Source: Lingula anatina (lineage: Eukaryota; Brachiopoda; Lingulata; Lingulida; Lingulidae). From it: a DNA stretch of 64,000 nt. This document shows positions 23,937-35,612 of the stretch, piece after piece. The position numbers and the translations under genes were made by a program. Position 1 is the stretch's first letter, and every line of letters starts with the position of its first letter. Below the pieces are notes generated by a model. That model ran no database searches. It was not told where the DNA came from and saw only the letters and a program-made list of their open reading frames with translations. The DNA is taken from positions 1 through 64,000 of the forward strand of contig NW_019775917.1 of assembly GCF_001039355.2 (NCBI RefSeq), read 5' to 3'.

Positions 23937-26048
23937 TGCCTATTAAAAGCAGGATAGTAGAATAAAAGTTATTTCCTTATAATTTGTTACCTGTCTGACA
24001 ATTCCAATTTCGCAATGGGTGTGTTGTTTTTTTTAATCCACAGTTTCGTTAACACCACTATTAACTTTGACGCTTTTGTTCAACTTAAACCCGTGCAATT
24101 CTTGCCCGTCTGTAATTCTGGTGACATACAATGTAGAAGACGATATTTGCACTAATATGAGGAGGAGATGCAGCATCTATATACAAACTAATGTTCACCA
24201 TGAACTGGACAAACTGGCAGCTGGGAATACCGTCTACAAGGGTCACAGATTGCTTTCTATTTTCACTTAATATTCAAAAATATGCCTCGGGCGAATTCTG
24301 TGCACTATCTATTGTGACCAGAGATTTGGGTGCTTTTTGTATGGGATTAATGTTATCACTCAGCTGGGCTTTAGTATAGAGTAGTCACTCAGAGGGATAG
24401 TACCTGTAGTACTAACCGGCTGTTTGCTGATAGACATTAACAAAGATGGCATCATACCCCGTCAGAATCTAACGAAGCTGTTGCTCTATGGTGTAGACTG
24501 GCATTTGGAGTAGGCAGCCAGCTACAGAAAACGCTGCGTTTGTTTTGTCACTGTGCTAGGTGGACCTCACTCCGAACTGTTCAAATGCAACATTTAGTAG
24601 CTTTTATTCATACCAGGGTCATTTGCCCGTTTGTATCTCTTCAATACCTGTAGCTTAACGACTGAAGTACATGTAATTCAATACGTCTTGTCCGCGTCCT
24701 CTGCCACACACAAGGCCTTAACCATGACCTCGTAGTCTCATTTAACAAATTTCACACTATTTGGTTACAATACGTATGTTACAAATTCATGAAATAATGT
24801 ATTATATAAAAAAAATACGCTAATGCATGGGGTCGTAAATTTCCTTGCTGTTGAGTACGAAAATGTTGTTAATTTAGTTCGGATATAAATGAGGGTTCAA
24901 AAAGGGGAATGGCGATTAGCCTACATTGCATCCAAGTATATGCTTCCCTTAATAAATAAGTGAAAATAAAAAAAAGTTTCAAATGATAACCGATGAGAAC
25001 AGATATTGAATGAATCACGTTACCTGATTGTAGCAGACTAGACCTGGGGCACGTCTTGTCACTTATAGTGTCTGGTTGAAGGAAGCATCTTGCAAGGGTG
25101 TGCGTATATTTTTACAAATGAATAAGGAAATAAGGTCTTCATGTTTTGAATAAAAGTCGCGGTGAATGAGAAAAAAGTAAGAACAAGGACAAATCAATTT
25201 TACTTTTTGTAATTTCATACATGAATTACATTTCCACTTTACTTATAATTGCCTTTTTGTGAGCAAATGTCCTCACGAATCGTTTGTCGAGTAAAACAAT
25301 GAGTTGCTGTTAACTTGGCTTAAGTAAAAGAGTGTGACTGGGAAACATACATGCACAGATATTCAAAATTTGTAGATCACAAGTGGAGCTGTTGACATAT
25401 GACACTATGAAATAGTCTAAATCATTTGGAAAATGAATATACACACAATGGGCAATAGAAGTGTCCCCCCCCTGAATCAGAGTAATCAAAGTTATAATGC
25501 CTGGTCTACTTATAATGTGACTAATGAATATAAAACCGCTGCACCATGGAATTGTATTGTTGGTCTTTTTGTGAAATTTGATGTTAATAAAATGATACCA
25601 GAAATATATCATTCCATAGTCATTTATCTCCCCCAAAGTATTGGTTCAGTTGGGGTGACACTTCTATTGTCCAGTGTGTGTACACATTTGGTAGCATTAC
25701 AATTACATTTCTGTGCTTTTACTATGTTCTTAATACCTACGAATGATGTCTTTAGTTAATATTTATTATCATAATGATATCCTAAAATGAACGAGTTTAT
25801 ATTAAGGACAAAATAATCATTTTGAAGTATCGGTTGTCAATCATATTTTTGTAAAGTATTATTCAGCCACTTTTTGGTAATCTCTTCTGGTGCTTATTAA
25901 ATCTTCTGTCAAATTGACCTCCTGTTCGAAAGGAGGAACCGTACATTTACTACATTATTTTTTGTTTCAAGATTTTTGGATGAAAGTGAAGATGTTGATA
26001 CATGACATTGTCGTTGACTACTGGAAAAAAGTAAATGGAAATCTTTTT

Positions 26049-26080
<32 letters not shown>

Positions 26081-26483
26081 TCCTAAAAATGGTATCTTAA
26101 AAATACTCATGAATTAATTATTGAGAAAAAAATTGATTGAGGTTGCTATTATCAATCATATTTGAGTAGGCCATTCAATATTTTTCCAGACACTTTTTAC
26201 ATAAACTCAAAAGACGCCGGTCTAACCTTCTGTTAAGTTGGCTCTAATCTGAAGAGAAAAACAGCAGATTTACTACGTGAATTTGTTATAAACTGGTGGT
26301 TACACTGCACCTAAATAATAATACAAATTCGGAAATATAAAAACATATAATATCCTATATTCCGTGCAATACAAATACTCAAATTTTGCATGACATTATT
26401 TTATTTGTTCATAAATTTCAGATGTCAATAAATAAATAAATAAATAGATAACAAATGAATAAATTCAGACAACATTTAGTTAA
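23937..26483. other. D-E spacer
   Basis: About 24085-25255 is absent from the otherwise matching G-E2 spacer. It contains sequence also found upstream of other serpins, so it is probably ancestral and was lost there. From 25256 on the two spacers are nearly identical. An (ATT)n tract lies at 26050-26079. No gene recognised. Confidence 0.6.
25442..25680. mobile_element. TA-flanked MITE, copy 1
   Basis: Inverted ends CACACAATGGGCAATAGAAG and CTTCTATTGTCCAGTGTGTG, followed inwards by a GTGTC-CCCC stretch, are flanked by TA. The TA target and short ends suggest a Tc1/mariner-type non-autonomous element. Plus- and minus-strand open frames here are by-products. Confidence 0.6.
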
Positions 26484-26819
26484 AGGGATAATAACTCTTC
26501 GTTTCGGCCAAAAAATGAATTTTCCTGGAGTAAACAACAATTTTCCCATACTTACCAATGGTTAATGAATCCATTTTTACATTCAAAGTTAGTCCCTGTT
26601 TTTTTTCTAAAAAGTTTGGTTTTTTGTTAAAATCTCTTAAGAGATTTAACAGAGTATAGCCATCAATGGAGGTCACGTGGTCTAAAGACAAGCTCAGATA
26701 TCAGAACAATAGCTATAACTGCCGTTTTTGTGGTAAAACAGAAGATATTATATTTCTATGAGTTATTCACAATGTTTTTATTGTGAAATATAGATCTCAA
26801 ACAAAGAGTTATTATCCCT
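26484..26819. mobile_element. TTAA-flanked MITE, family T, copy 1
   Basis: Inverted ends AGGGATAATAACTCTT / AAGAGTTATTATCCCT are flanked by TTAA on both sides (26480-26483 and 26820-26823). TTAA duplications are typical of piggyBac-type elements. It sits in the 3' flank of pseudogene E, 39 bp from the stop codon, between stop and conserved poly(A) region. The 71-codon minus-strand frame inside it recurs only because the element does. Confidence 0.7.
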
Positions 26820-26858
26820 TTAAGTGTAAATTTCGTGATTTTTTTTAATCTTGGCTTT

Positions 26859-27880
26859 TCAGGTAACAGGGTTCATAACTCTGCCCAAAAACAGTACGGT
26901 GCCCGATGACTTCTCGCAAATCAGGAAGACAAATGGTCGGTTGGCTCGGAATACAGGTGTCACTGAAAGCTCTGACTTGCCTCGGTTCCTTCTTCGTTGA
27001 CGTCAATGAAAGCCTGGTGGATCGCCTTAGAGACGAACAGATCTCCTGGGTTCCCGCCGATTCCCGACAAATCAGCACTGCCAAGGTTGAACATCTTCGA
27101 CATTCCCATTTGAATAAGCACGGGTTTCAAATCCAAACGCATATCGCTCGGTTTAAACTTAGGAAGGTACACGTTGACTGTCTGGTTCCTCATTGTGGAC
27201 AAAGCCTCATCCACAACCGATGCACTGGTCAGTGATCTTTCCAGGTGACCAAGGTCATCAATTTGGTCTGGGAGGAAGATGACCATACTAGCGTCACCAT
27301 GATACGGTAGTTTCAAGATTTTGCATTTCAGCGAGGCACTGGTACCATACGGGAAGTTTTGTTGTTGAAACATCATAGGCACGTTTACTTGGTTAACGTT
27401 GGATGTGAAGAACGGTTGGGGACGGGTGTTCGACTCTGAAAACTTACTGGTCCAAGTTCCTTTAAAATATACAGCGTTCACCAGGATTAGTATGAGTCGT
27501 TTGGCAGGAAGTCGACTATCTTGTTATTTGTCTGCTGTTCTACCCAATTGTTAATGTATCTGGTTGTGGCGGAAGGTTGGCTAAAGTCTTGTACATCTAG
27601 AGGAGCATCATAGTACCGTCCACTGTCATCAATGTACTTTTGATTGAAGTTAAATCCTTCTCTTCCTAAGAGCCGATTTGCAATACGGAGGAGGTATTCT
27701 ATTCCTGGGTTTGTTAGTCTAGTGCGGAGGCGTTTGAAATTTTCATGAATGGAAATGATATTACTGTAACCCATCACTGTTATCATCTCTGATCTCGTAT
27801 CTCCTTCAGCTCCAAGAAGGACCACGTTTAAAGCAGTCGTGATGCTGAACGGACTGAAGAAAATGTTACCGGAATCGGCC
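26859..27880 (-). pseudogene. serpin E, doubly frameshifted, 5' end lost at gap
   Basis: Serpin sequence from the SGNIFF region to MNPVT. Two lesions are visible. A 16-bp deletion near 27496, after LPND, shifts the frame and creates a stop at once. A 31-bp deletion near 26974 removes exactly the codons for the distal hinge and reactive loop (P12 to P2). The first is shared with E2, the second is private, since E2 still has those 31 bases (offset to E2 grows from 9532 to 9563). The 5' part is missing because the contig ends at the single N at 27881. It cannot encode an inhibitor. Confidence 0.88.
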
Positions 27881-27881
27881 N
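27881..27881. other. single-N contig join
   Basis: The left side stops within the coding exon of E. The right side starts in 3'-flanking sequence of a similar gene (F). Real spacing and content are unknown here. Confidence 0.9.
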
Positions 27882-28067
27882 AAAAACATATAATATCCTA
27901 TATAGATTCCGTGCAATACAAACACTCAAATTTTGCATGGCATCATTTTATCTGTTCATAAATTCCAGATGTCAAAAAATAAATAAATAGATAAATAAAA
28001 AATAAATAAATTCAGACAACATTCAGTTAAGTGTAAATTTCGCGATTCTTTTTTTAATCCTGGCTTT

Positions 28068-29537
28068 TCAGGCAACAGGGTTCATAACTCTGCCCAAAAA
28101 CAGTACGGTGCCCGATGACTTCTCACGAATCAGGAAGACAAAGGGTCGGTCGGCTCGGAATACAGGTGTCACTGAAAGCTCTGACTTGCGAGACACGCCG
28201 ATGGCCGTCGCAGCCGCTGCCTCGGTTCCTTCCTCGTTGACGTCAACGAAAGCCTCGTGGATCGCCTTGGAGACGAACAGATCTCCTGGTTTCCCGCCGA
28301 TTCCCGACAAATCAGCGCCGCCAAAGTTGAACATCTTCGACATTCCCATTTTAATAAGCACGGGTTTTAAATCCAAACGCATGTCGCTCAGTTTAAACTT
28401 AGGTAGGTAAACGTTGACTGTCTGGTTCCTAAATGTGGACAAAGCGTCATCCACAACCGATGCGCTGTTCAGTGATCTTTCCAGATGACCAAGGTCATCA
28501 ATTTGGTCTGGGAGGAAGATGACCATACTAGCGTCACCATGGTACGGTAGTTCCAAAATTTTGCATTTCAGCGAGGCACTGGTACCATACGGGAAATTTT
28601 GTTGTTGAAACATCATAGGCACGTTTACTTGATTCACGTTGGATGTGAAGAACGGTTGGGGGCGGGTGTTTGACTCCGAAAACTTACTGGTCCAAGTTCC
28701 CTTAAAATATACAGCGTTCACCAGGATTAGGATGAGCTGCAGATCGATAAAGTCGTTTGGCAGGAGGTCGACTATCTTGTTATTTGTCTGTTGTTCTACC
28801 CAATTGTTGATGTACCTGGTTGTGGCGGAAGGTTGGCTAAAGTCTTGTAGATCTAGAGGAGCATCATAAAACCGTCCACTGTCATCAATGTACTTTTGAT
28901 TGAAGTTAAACCCTTCTCTTCCAAAGAGCCGATTGGCAATACGGAGGAGGTATTCTTTTCCTGGGTTTGTTAGTCTGGTGCGGAGGCGTTTGAAATTTTC
29001 ATGAATGGAAATGATATTGCTGTAACCCATCACTCTTATCATCTCTGATCGCGTATCGCCTTTAGCTCCAAGAAGGACCACGTTTAAAGCTGTCGTGATG
29101 CTGAACGGACTGAAGAAAATGTTACCGGAATCGGCCTTGAGAATCTGGAAGAGGTTAAGAGCGAAGTTGGTGTTACCGGTAATACCCCCTTTACACTGGA
29201 CGGCGTCCTTTCTGCGTCCTTTCTGCGACCATGGAATTTGGCATCGCTGTGGTCTTAATAAGGAGGCACAAGCATCGATTTTGTATCAGAATGAATGCTC
29301 AATGATTGGCCAGTTGTCGGCCGTAAAATATTATAATTTTTTAACTCTCAAATGGGGCCGTACTGCTGGACGCAGAAAGGACGCCGTCCAGTGTAAAGGG
29401 GGCTTAACGATCTTTTGCTCAGTTTCGGTGACATCCTGCTTCTGTGTACCTTGACCAAGTGTGTCCGAGGACCAGTGGCTGATGACCGCCATCAAATATA
29501 CAATAAAAACCGCTGATCTATCCAAAGGATGCACCAT
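28068..29537 (-). pseudogene. serpin F, interrupted by a 222-bp MITE; Lys-Ser loop
   Basis: The ATG (29535-29537, MVHPLDRS start) opens a normal signal peptide. After about 47 host codons (ETEQKIV) the frame enters the MITE at 29183-29404 and stops within it. Beyond the insertion the serpin frame is intact from TGNTNFALN to MNPVA, including the GTEAAAATA hinge and a loop with Arg-Lys|Ser (P2-P1|P1'), which would have predicted a trypsin-like target. Insert plus target duplication is 225 bp, a multiple of three, so only the internal stop blocks translation. Acceptor at 29549 and donor at 29868 remain. The promoter has TTTAAAAG rather than TATATAAA. Either a recent pseudogene or a gene using an unrecognised splice around the insertion. 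Confidence 0.85.
29183..29404. mobile_element. MITE inserted in serpin F coding exon
   Basis: Inverted repeats of at least 32 bp, perfect from CCCCCTTTACACTGGACGGC inwards, flanked by TAA (29180-29182 and 29405-29407). The uninterrupted target is seen in E2 at about 37484-37500. It has no coding capacity and its ends differ from families P and T. Confidence 0.9.
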
Positions 29538-29548
29538 CACGAATTTGT

Positions 29549-29960
29549 CTGAAATAAATATATTTAAATATAAAAAGCATAAAATAAGCAATGTTTAAGG
29601 ATAACCTTTTCATTATATGTTCATTTTAAGTCGCATTTTTAAAATCAAGACTGACAAACAAACCCTGCAAACAACCCATCTACGAAACATTGATATAATA
29701 TCCATGCAGTCTTAAGTGTATCCTTTAAATGAAATAAAAATAAAAGGAAATAATTTGATAATGCGATAATAAAAATAAATGTAGAAAGGTAAAGGCTAAC
29801 TACTGCATAAAGTAAAAGTTCAGAAATCGACTCATACATATGTTCAAAGTATATGAAACAGGACTTACCTTTTAATCACGTCGAAAGCTTAAATTTATAT
29901 CCACCACGAATGTAACTGGGAAACATGAGCAAGGGCTGTTTAGCGCGTCCTTTTAAAGCA
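29549..29960 (-). promoter_or_regulatory. serpin F 5'UTR intron, exon 1 and promoter region
   Basis: The acceptor TTATTTCAG and donor AAAAG|GTAAGTCC delimit an intron of 320 bp (29549-29868). Exon 1 holds the conserved CCCAGTTAC block. The only TATA-like sequence upstream is TTTAAAAG. Confidence 0.5.
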
Positions 29961-30399
29961 AGATATTAGAATAAAAATTATTTCCTAATAATTTGTTACC
30001 TGTCCGCCAATCCCATTTTGGCAATGGGAGTTTTGTTTTTTTTTATCACCAGTCTTAACTACAGTTTTAACTACATCGTTTGTTTCTTGCCCATTTTTAA
30101 TCAAACCCTTTATTGCAATACCCTTCCACCTGTAACTCTTGTCATAGAGGATTATTATTGGCATACGTGTATAACTAATAGACTCTTAATTGTAATCTAG
30201 CCTATACATATAGGCGATGAATGAAGGTTTAAAAGGGGAATATTGATTTCATTGGATCTATATACATGATTTCCTTCATAAATAAAGGGAAATAAAAAGC
30301 TTCAAGTTATTACCGACGAGAACAGAACTTGAATGGATCATAAACATCACGATCAGGAGTACAAATATGAGATAGTCACGCCACATGGTGTCACACTAA

Positions 30400-30449
30400 G
30401 ACTGCATTCCCACAGGTTTTAGATCGATTTATCCCCGTGGGGAGTCTAA
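30400..30449. mobile_element. palindromic MITE, family P, copy 3 (cut by gap)
   Basis: TAA followed by GACTGCATTCCCACAG and the AGATCGAT block; the contig ends inside the element. Confidence 0.75.
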
Positions 30450-30450
30450 N
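30450..30450. other. single-N contig join
   Basis: It joins a contig ending in a foldback element to one beginning with a poly-T tract. The sequence after the N repeats the sequence before it, so the join may be between alleles or paralogues. Confidence 0.85.
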
Positions 30451-30825
30451 TTTTTTTTTTTTTTTATCACCAGTCTCGTTAACCCCAGTTTTAACTACAT
30501 CGTTTGTTTCTTGCCCATTTTTAATCAAACCCTTTATTGCAATACCCCTCCACCTTTAACTCTTGTGTCATAGACGATTATTATTGGCATACGTGTATAA
30601 CTAAAAGGCTCTTAATTGTAATCTAGCCTATACATATGGACGATGAATGAAGGTTTAAAAGGGGAATATTGATTTCACTGGATCTATATACATGATTCCC
30701 TTCATATATAAAGGGAAATAAAAACCTTCAAATTATTACCGACGAGAACAGAACTTGAATGGATCATAAACATCACGATCAGGAGTACAGATATGAGATA
30801 GTCGCGCCACATAGTGTTACACTAA

Positions 30826-31040
30826 GACTGCATTCCCACAGATTTTAGATCGATCTATTCTCGTGGGGGGTCTAACTAGATTACTGTCAGCTTAGGTGGC
30901 TTAAATGTCTGTCCCGCCTACTAAAAGCTGTAAGGGGTTAATTAACTTCCGTGCGCGCTTGGCTGACAGCAATTTAGCGTGAACCCCTAGGGAGATAGGT
31001 CGATCCAGATGGATCGAACTAAATCTGTGGGAATGCAGTC
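30826..31040. mobile_element. palindromic MITE, family P, copy 4
   Basis: 215 bp with perfect 17-base inverted ends GACTGCATTCCCACAGA, flanked by TAA (30823-30825 and 31041-31043). The best-preserved copy. Confidence 0.85.
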
Positions 31041-32792
31041 TAACACATGAGCAGACAAGACCAGGTGCACGTGTGGTTACTTAATCTGTAGTTGAAGGCC
31101 TTACCGTGTCAGGGTGTGCATATATTTATACAAATGAACGAGGAAATAAGGTCTTAATGTCTTGAATAAAAACCGTGCACGTGGTGAAAGAGATTGAAGT
31201 CAAAGATCAAGGGATTGCCTTTTGTCTTGAAAAATCGATTGTCGATATTGTAATTTCATTTTGCATTACATTTCACTTTTACTCATAACTGCCTTTTAAA
31301 AATATGAGTGTAATGTCACTCCTCACGAATCGTTTGGCGAGTAAAGTAAGGAGTTGTTCTGGTCGTTATATTAGCTTATGTTGAAGTTTAAGAGTGTGAT
31401 TGCATGGTAATCATACGCGTACAGAAATTCCAGATTTGAGGATGAAAAGTGAAGCTGTTGTCCTATGACACTTAAAAAAATGTCTTAAACGATTGGAAAA
31501 TGTAAATGCCTATATGTTAGTTTTATAATTACAACATATGTTTTCTTAACGATTTCCTAAAATACGCCAGTTCATATTAGGGACAAATTAATATTATTTT
31601 GACTTTAAAGTATCGGTTATATGGACTATATTTTTGTAAAGAATATTTCAACCATTTTTTGTTATCTCGGCTGATGCCCATTAAATCTTTTGTCAAATTG
31701 GATCCCAGTCCACAGAGAGCTACCATACATTTACTGAAGGACGTATATATTATACCCTGAGTGTCAGAGCAACGTGAAAGTTATTTTGTTTAATATCTAA
31801 TATACCTTGGAGTCACTTTCACTAGCTCTGACGAACAGTGACAACCTGAGGGCGTTCTTCTTCAAAATTTTGCCTGGGGCGCTTCCATATTTGGAAGTCA
31901 CACGTCACAGCTGTGTCCGCCTGGATCCATATTTGGAAGTCATAAGTATCGTACGTCACAGGTTTGGCCGCCTGGAGCTGCCTTTCCCGCCTTGCGCTGA
32001 CATAATCTCGTGCAGACGAGACAAGAATCAAAGTGTCTGACGCGGATTTAGAAGTTTGAATTGAAAATATCTTGCAGTCGAAGGTCAGTGCCACAATACA
32101 AGCAACATTCTGCTTTAAAAATTGATTTTGGTGTAGCCATTGCGCAGCCCTTATAGTGGTATCGGGTGTAGCTGTCAAACTTGGCACACGGCAAGCACGT
32201 GTATTGTGTCTATTATCTCAGGACTAAATGTTCTTTGATAAGCAAAAAATACAAAAACATTGGATATACCTTTTTCTTTTAGAAACATATTATTTATTTC
32301 TCACTTTACATATCTTAAATACAGCAAATAAAATTAAATAAAGCAGAATTAAATCTGTTTTACGTTTCATTTTGGTCTGATGACATTCAACTGCAGAATC
32401 ACTGCGGAGCCGTTCTATTTGATTGACGGGAGCCTAACATGGTCGCTATGCACTAGAGCCTGGTATTGCGACATGGGTTATATATGAAATCAAGCTCGAG
32501 CTGGCAATACCGGAATCTAGAACCTAGGGTAATATATTACTATCATGTCCTTGATTTACTGCATGAATTCTCTTTATTGTATACGGATGGAAACATGGAC
32601 TTTGCATTATACAAAAAGTTCGGTAGTTTGAAAGCATAATGTCTTATATCTTAATCCTATCCTAATACAAATCTTATCAAAATTTTCATGGCATCATTTT
32701 AATTGTTGATAAATTTCAGATGTCAGAAAACGTAATTCAGACAACATAGAGTTACGTGTAAATTTCGTGATTCTTTTTTGAATTCTTGCTTT

Positions 32793-34007
32793 TTATGCAA
32801 CCGGGTTCATAAGTCTGCCCATAAACAGAACAGTGCCCGATGACTTCTCGCGAATCTGGAAGACGAAGGGTCGGTCAGCTCGGAATACAGGAGTCACTGA
32901 CGTGACAGACAAGCCTATGCCTGTGGCAGCCGCCGCCTCGGTTCCTTCCTCGTTGACGTCAACGAAAGCCTCGTGGATCGCCTCAGAAATGAACAAATCT
33001 CCTGGTTTCCCGCCAATTCCAGACAAATCAGCGCCGCCAAAACTGAAAATCTTCGACATTCCCATTTGAATAAGCACGGGTTTCAAATTCAAACGCATGT
33101 CGCTCAGCTTAAACTTTGGCAGGTAAACGTTGACTGTCTGGTTCCTCAATGTGGACAAAGCGTCATCCACAACCGATGCGCTGGTCAGTGATCTTTCCAG
33201 ATGACCAAGGTCATCAATTTTGTCTGGGAGGAAGACGACCATACTAGCGTCACCACGGTACGGTAGTTCCAAAATTTTGCATTTCAGCGAGGCACTGGTT
33301 CCATACGAGAAACTTTGTTGTTGAAACATCATTGGCACGCTCACCTGGTTCACGTTGGTCGGAAAGAACGGTTGGGGGCGGGTGTTTGACTCTGAAAACT
33401 TACTGGTCCAAGTTCCCTTAAAATATATTGCATTCACCAGGACTAGGATGAGCTGGGGGTCGATGAAGTCGTTTGGCAGGAGATCGATGATCTTGCTGTT
33501 TGTCTGCTGTTCTACCCAATTGTTAATGTACCTGGTTGTGGCGGAAGGTTGGCTAAAGTCCTGTACATCTAGGGGAGCATCATAGTACCGTCCGCTGTCA
33601 CCAATGTACTTTTGATTGAAGTTAAACCCTTCTTTTCCAAAGAGTCGATTGGCAATACGGAGGAGGTATTCTTTTCCTGGGTTGGTTAGTCTAGTGTTAA
33701 GGCGATTGAAATTTTCATGAATAGAAGGAATGTTGCTGTAACCCATCACTCTTTTCATTTCTGAGCTCGTATCGCCTTTAGCACCGAGAAGGACCATGCT
33801 TAAAGCAGTCGTGATGCTGAACGGACTAAAGAAAATGTTTCCGGATTCGGCCTTGAGAATCTGATAGGTATTAAGAGCAAAGTTGGTGTTACTTTCAACG
33901 ATCTGTTGTTCAGTTTGGGTGGCATCCTGACCAAGTGTGACCAAGGACCAGTGGCTTATGACCACTAAACAGACGAGAAGAACCGCTGATCTGACCGAAG
34001 GATGCAT
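32793..34007 (-). CDS. serpin G, shortened reactive loop (Thr-Ser)
   Basis: 404 residues from the ATG at 34005-34007. The hinge GTEAAAATG is retained. The loop GIGLSVTSVTPVF is three residues shorter after P1 than in A, D and H (12 residues from P1' to PF, as in alpha-1-antitrypsin). By P15 counting P1-P1' is Thr369-Ser370, but with the shortening the assignment is weaker. One signal-peptide codon pair is missing relative to D (LVCLVVIS). The signature ends FVFQI instead of FVFLI. 5'UTR intron 34028-34527. The poly(A) block downstream has AATTAAA in place of AATAAA. Confidence 0.92.
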   Translation of the reverse strand: MHPSVRSAVLLVCLVVISHWSLVTLGQDATQTEQQIVESNTNFALNTYQILKAESGNIFFSPFSITTALSMVLLGAKGDTSSEMKRVMGYSNIPSIHENFNRLNTRLTNPGKEYLLRIANRLFGKEGFNFNQKYIGDSGRYYDAPLDVQDFSQPSATTRYINNWVEQQTNSKIIDLLPNDFIDPQLILVLVNAIYFKGTWTSKFSESNTRPQPFFPTNVNQVSVPMMFQQQSFSYGTSASLKCKILELPYRGDASMVVFLPDKIDDLGHLERSLTSASVVDDALSTLRNQTVNVYLPKFKLSDMRLNLKPVLIQMGMSKIFSFGGADLSGIGGKPGDLFISEAIHEAFVDVNEEGTEAAAATGIGLSVTSVTPVFRADRPFVFQIREKSSGTVLFMGRLMNPVA

Positions 34008-34527
34008 GATTACTCGATCAGTATTTACTGAAATATATACAAAACTGGTTGTTTATGAGTATAAATTCTTCATTTGATGCTCATGTTCAAGGTGCATATA
34101 TCACGACTGGCAAATACGAATACCTACATCAACTGTACAACTATATAAAATAATTTTACCGACAGGTTTATGGTCCTTCGATAATTTTTTAATCTCTCCA
34201 TTTAGGACCTGAACATGTGAACATGAAAAGGTAAATGCATGCAAAATGAAAGAGAGAGAAAGAGACAGAGGTCACACAAGAACATATAGCAATTCTCTCT
34301 GGACAGATTTCAGTCCATTTTTCAATATAACATGTAACCAACGCACAATAAATTAAAATGATAGCCCGTCTAAAGTTTTTCCCTGCAAAAACGATAAAAG
34401 TAAATTAAATTAATAATTAGCAAATTAATTTAAACGGCAGAAAAAGGAAAAGGCGAAGTTTCAAGTGAAAGTTCAGTAAACAACATCAAGCTATGCATAT
34501 GTCCAAAGTGTATGAAGCAGGACTTAC

Positions 34528-34611
34528 CTTTTTATCACGTCGAGAACTTTATGTCAGCCACCAACGTAACATGTAAACGAGCTTGTACTGTTCTACGTGG
34601 CCCTTTATATA
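34528..34611 (-). promoter_or_regulatory. serpin G exon 1 and TATA box
   Basis: TATATAAA (complement of 34604-34611) and donor AAAAG|GTAAGTCC at 34527, almost identical to those of D. Confidence 0.65.
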
Positions 34612-35574
34612 TGCCTATTAAAAGCAGGAAAGTAGAATAAAAGTTATTTCCTTATAATTTGTTACCTGTCTGACAATTCCAATATCGCAATGGGAGTGTT
34701 GTTTTTTAAATCCACAGTTTCGTTAACACCACTATTAACTTTGACGCTTTTGTTCAACTTTTTGTGAACAAATGTCAGTCCTCACGAATCGTTTGTCGAG
34801 TAAAACAATGAGTTGCTGTTAACTTGGCTTTAGTAAAAGAGTGTGACTGGAAAACATACATGCATAGATATTCAAAATTTGTAGATCACAAGTGGAGCTG
34901 TTGACATATGACACTATGAAATAGTCTAAATCATTTGGAAAATAAATATACACACAATTGGCAATAGAAGTGTCACCCCCCGAATCAGAGTAATCAATGT
35001 AGGTAGATCTTGAGTAGTTATAATGCCTGGTCTACTTATAATGTGACTAATGAGTACAAAACCGCTGCACCATGGAATTGTATTGTTGGTCTTTTTGTGA
35101 AATTTGATGTTAATAAAATGATACCAGAAATATATCATTCCATAGTCATTTATCTCCCCCAAAGTATTGGTTCAGTTGGGGTGACACTTCTATTGTCCAG
35201 TGCGTGTACACATTTGGTAGCATTACAATTACATTTCTGTGCTTTTACTATGTTCTTAAAACCTACGAATGATGTCTTAAGTTAATATTTATTATCATAA
35301 TGATATCCTAAAATGAACGAGTTTATATTAAGGACAAAATAATCATTTTGAAGTATCGGTTGTCAATCATATTTTTGTAAAGTATTATTCAGCCACTTTT
35401 TGGTAATCTCTTCTGGTGCTTATTAAATCTTCTGTCAAATTGACCTCCTGTTCGAAAGGAGGAACCGTACATTTACTACATTATTTTTTGTTTCAAGATT
35501 TTTGGATGAAAGTGAAGATGTTGATACATGACATTGTCGTTGACTACTGGAAAAAAGTAAATGGAAATCTTTTT

Positions 35575-35612
<38 letters not shown>

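Larger units (their letters stand above)
29961..32792. other. F-G spacer with contig join and repeated segment
   Basis: 30001-30449 is repeated after the N as 30451 to about 30870, and the right contig to about 31760 matches 38112-39400 upstream of E2. A short tandem duplication (CCATATTTGGAAGTCA twice) lies at about 31889-31945. A 121-codon minus-strand frame (31822-32187) has no recognisable domain. No gene supported. Confidence 0.5.

Noticed and set aside
25433-25759. 108-codon plus-strand frame, similar at 35010-35285
   Set aside because: Overlaps the TA-flanked MITE and its duplicated flanks; no recognisable protein family.
26476-26691. 71-codon minus-strand frame identical near E and E2
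   Set aside because: Lies inside the TTAA-flanked MITE; identity reflects segmental duplication, and the third MITE copy lacks the frame.
31822-32187. 121-codon minus-strand frame in F-G spacer
   Set aside because: No known motif, no signal peptide, no splice context, and it includes a local tandem duplication.
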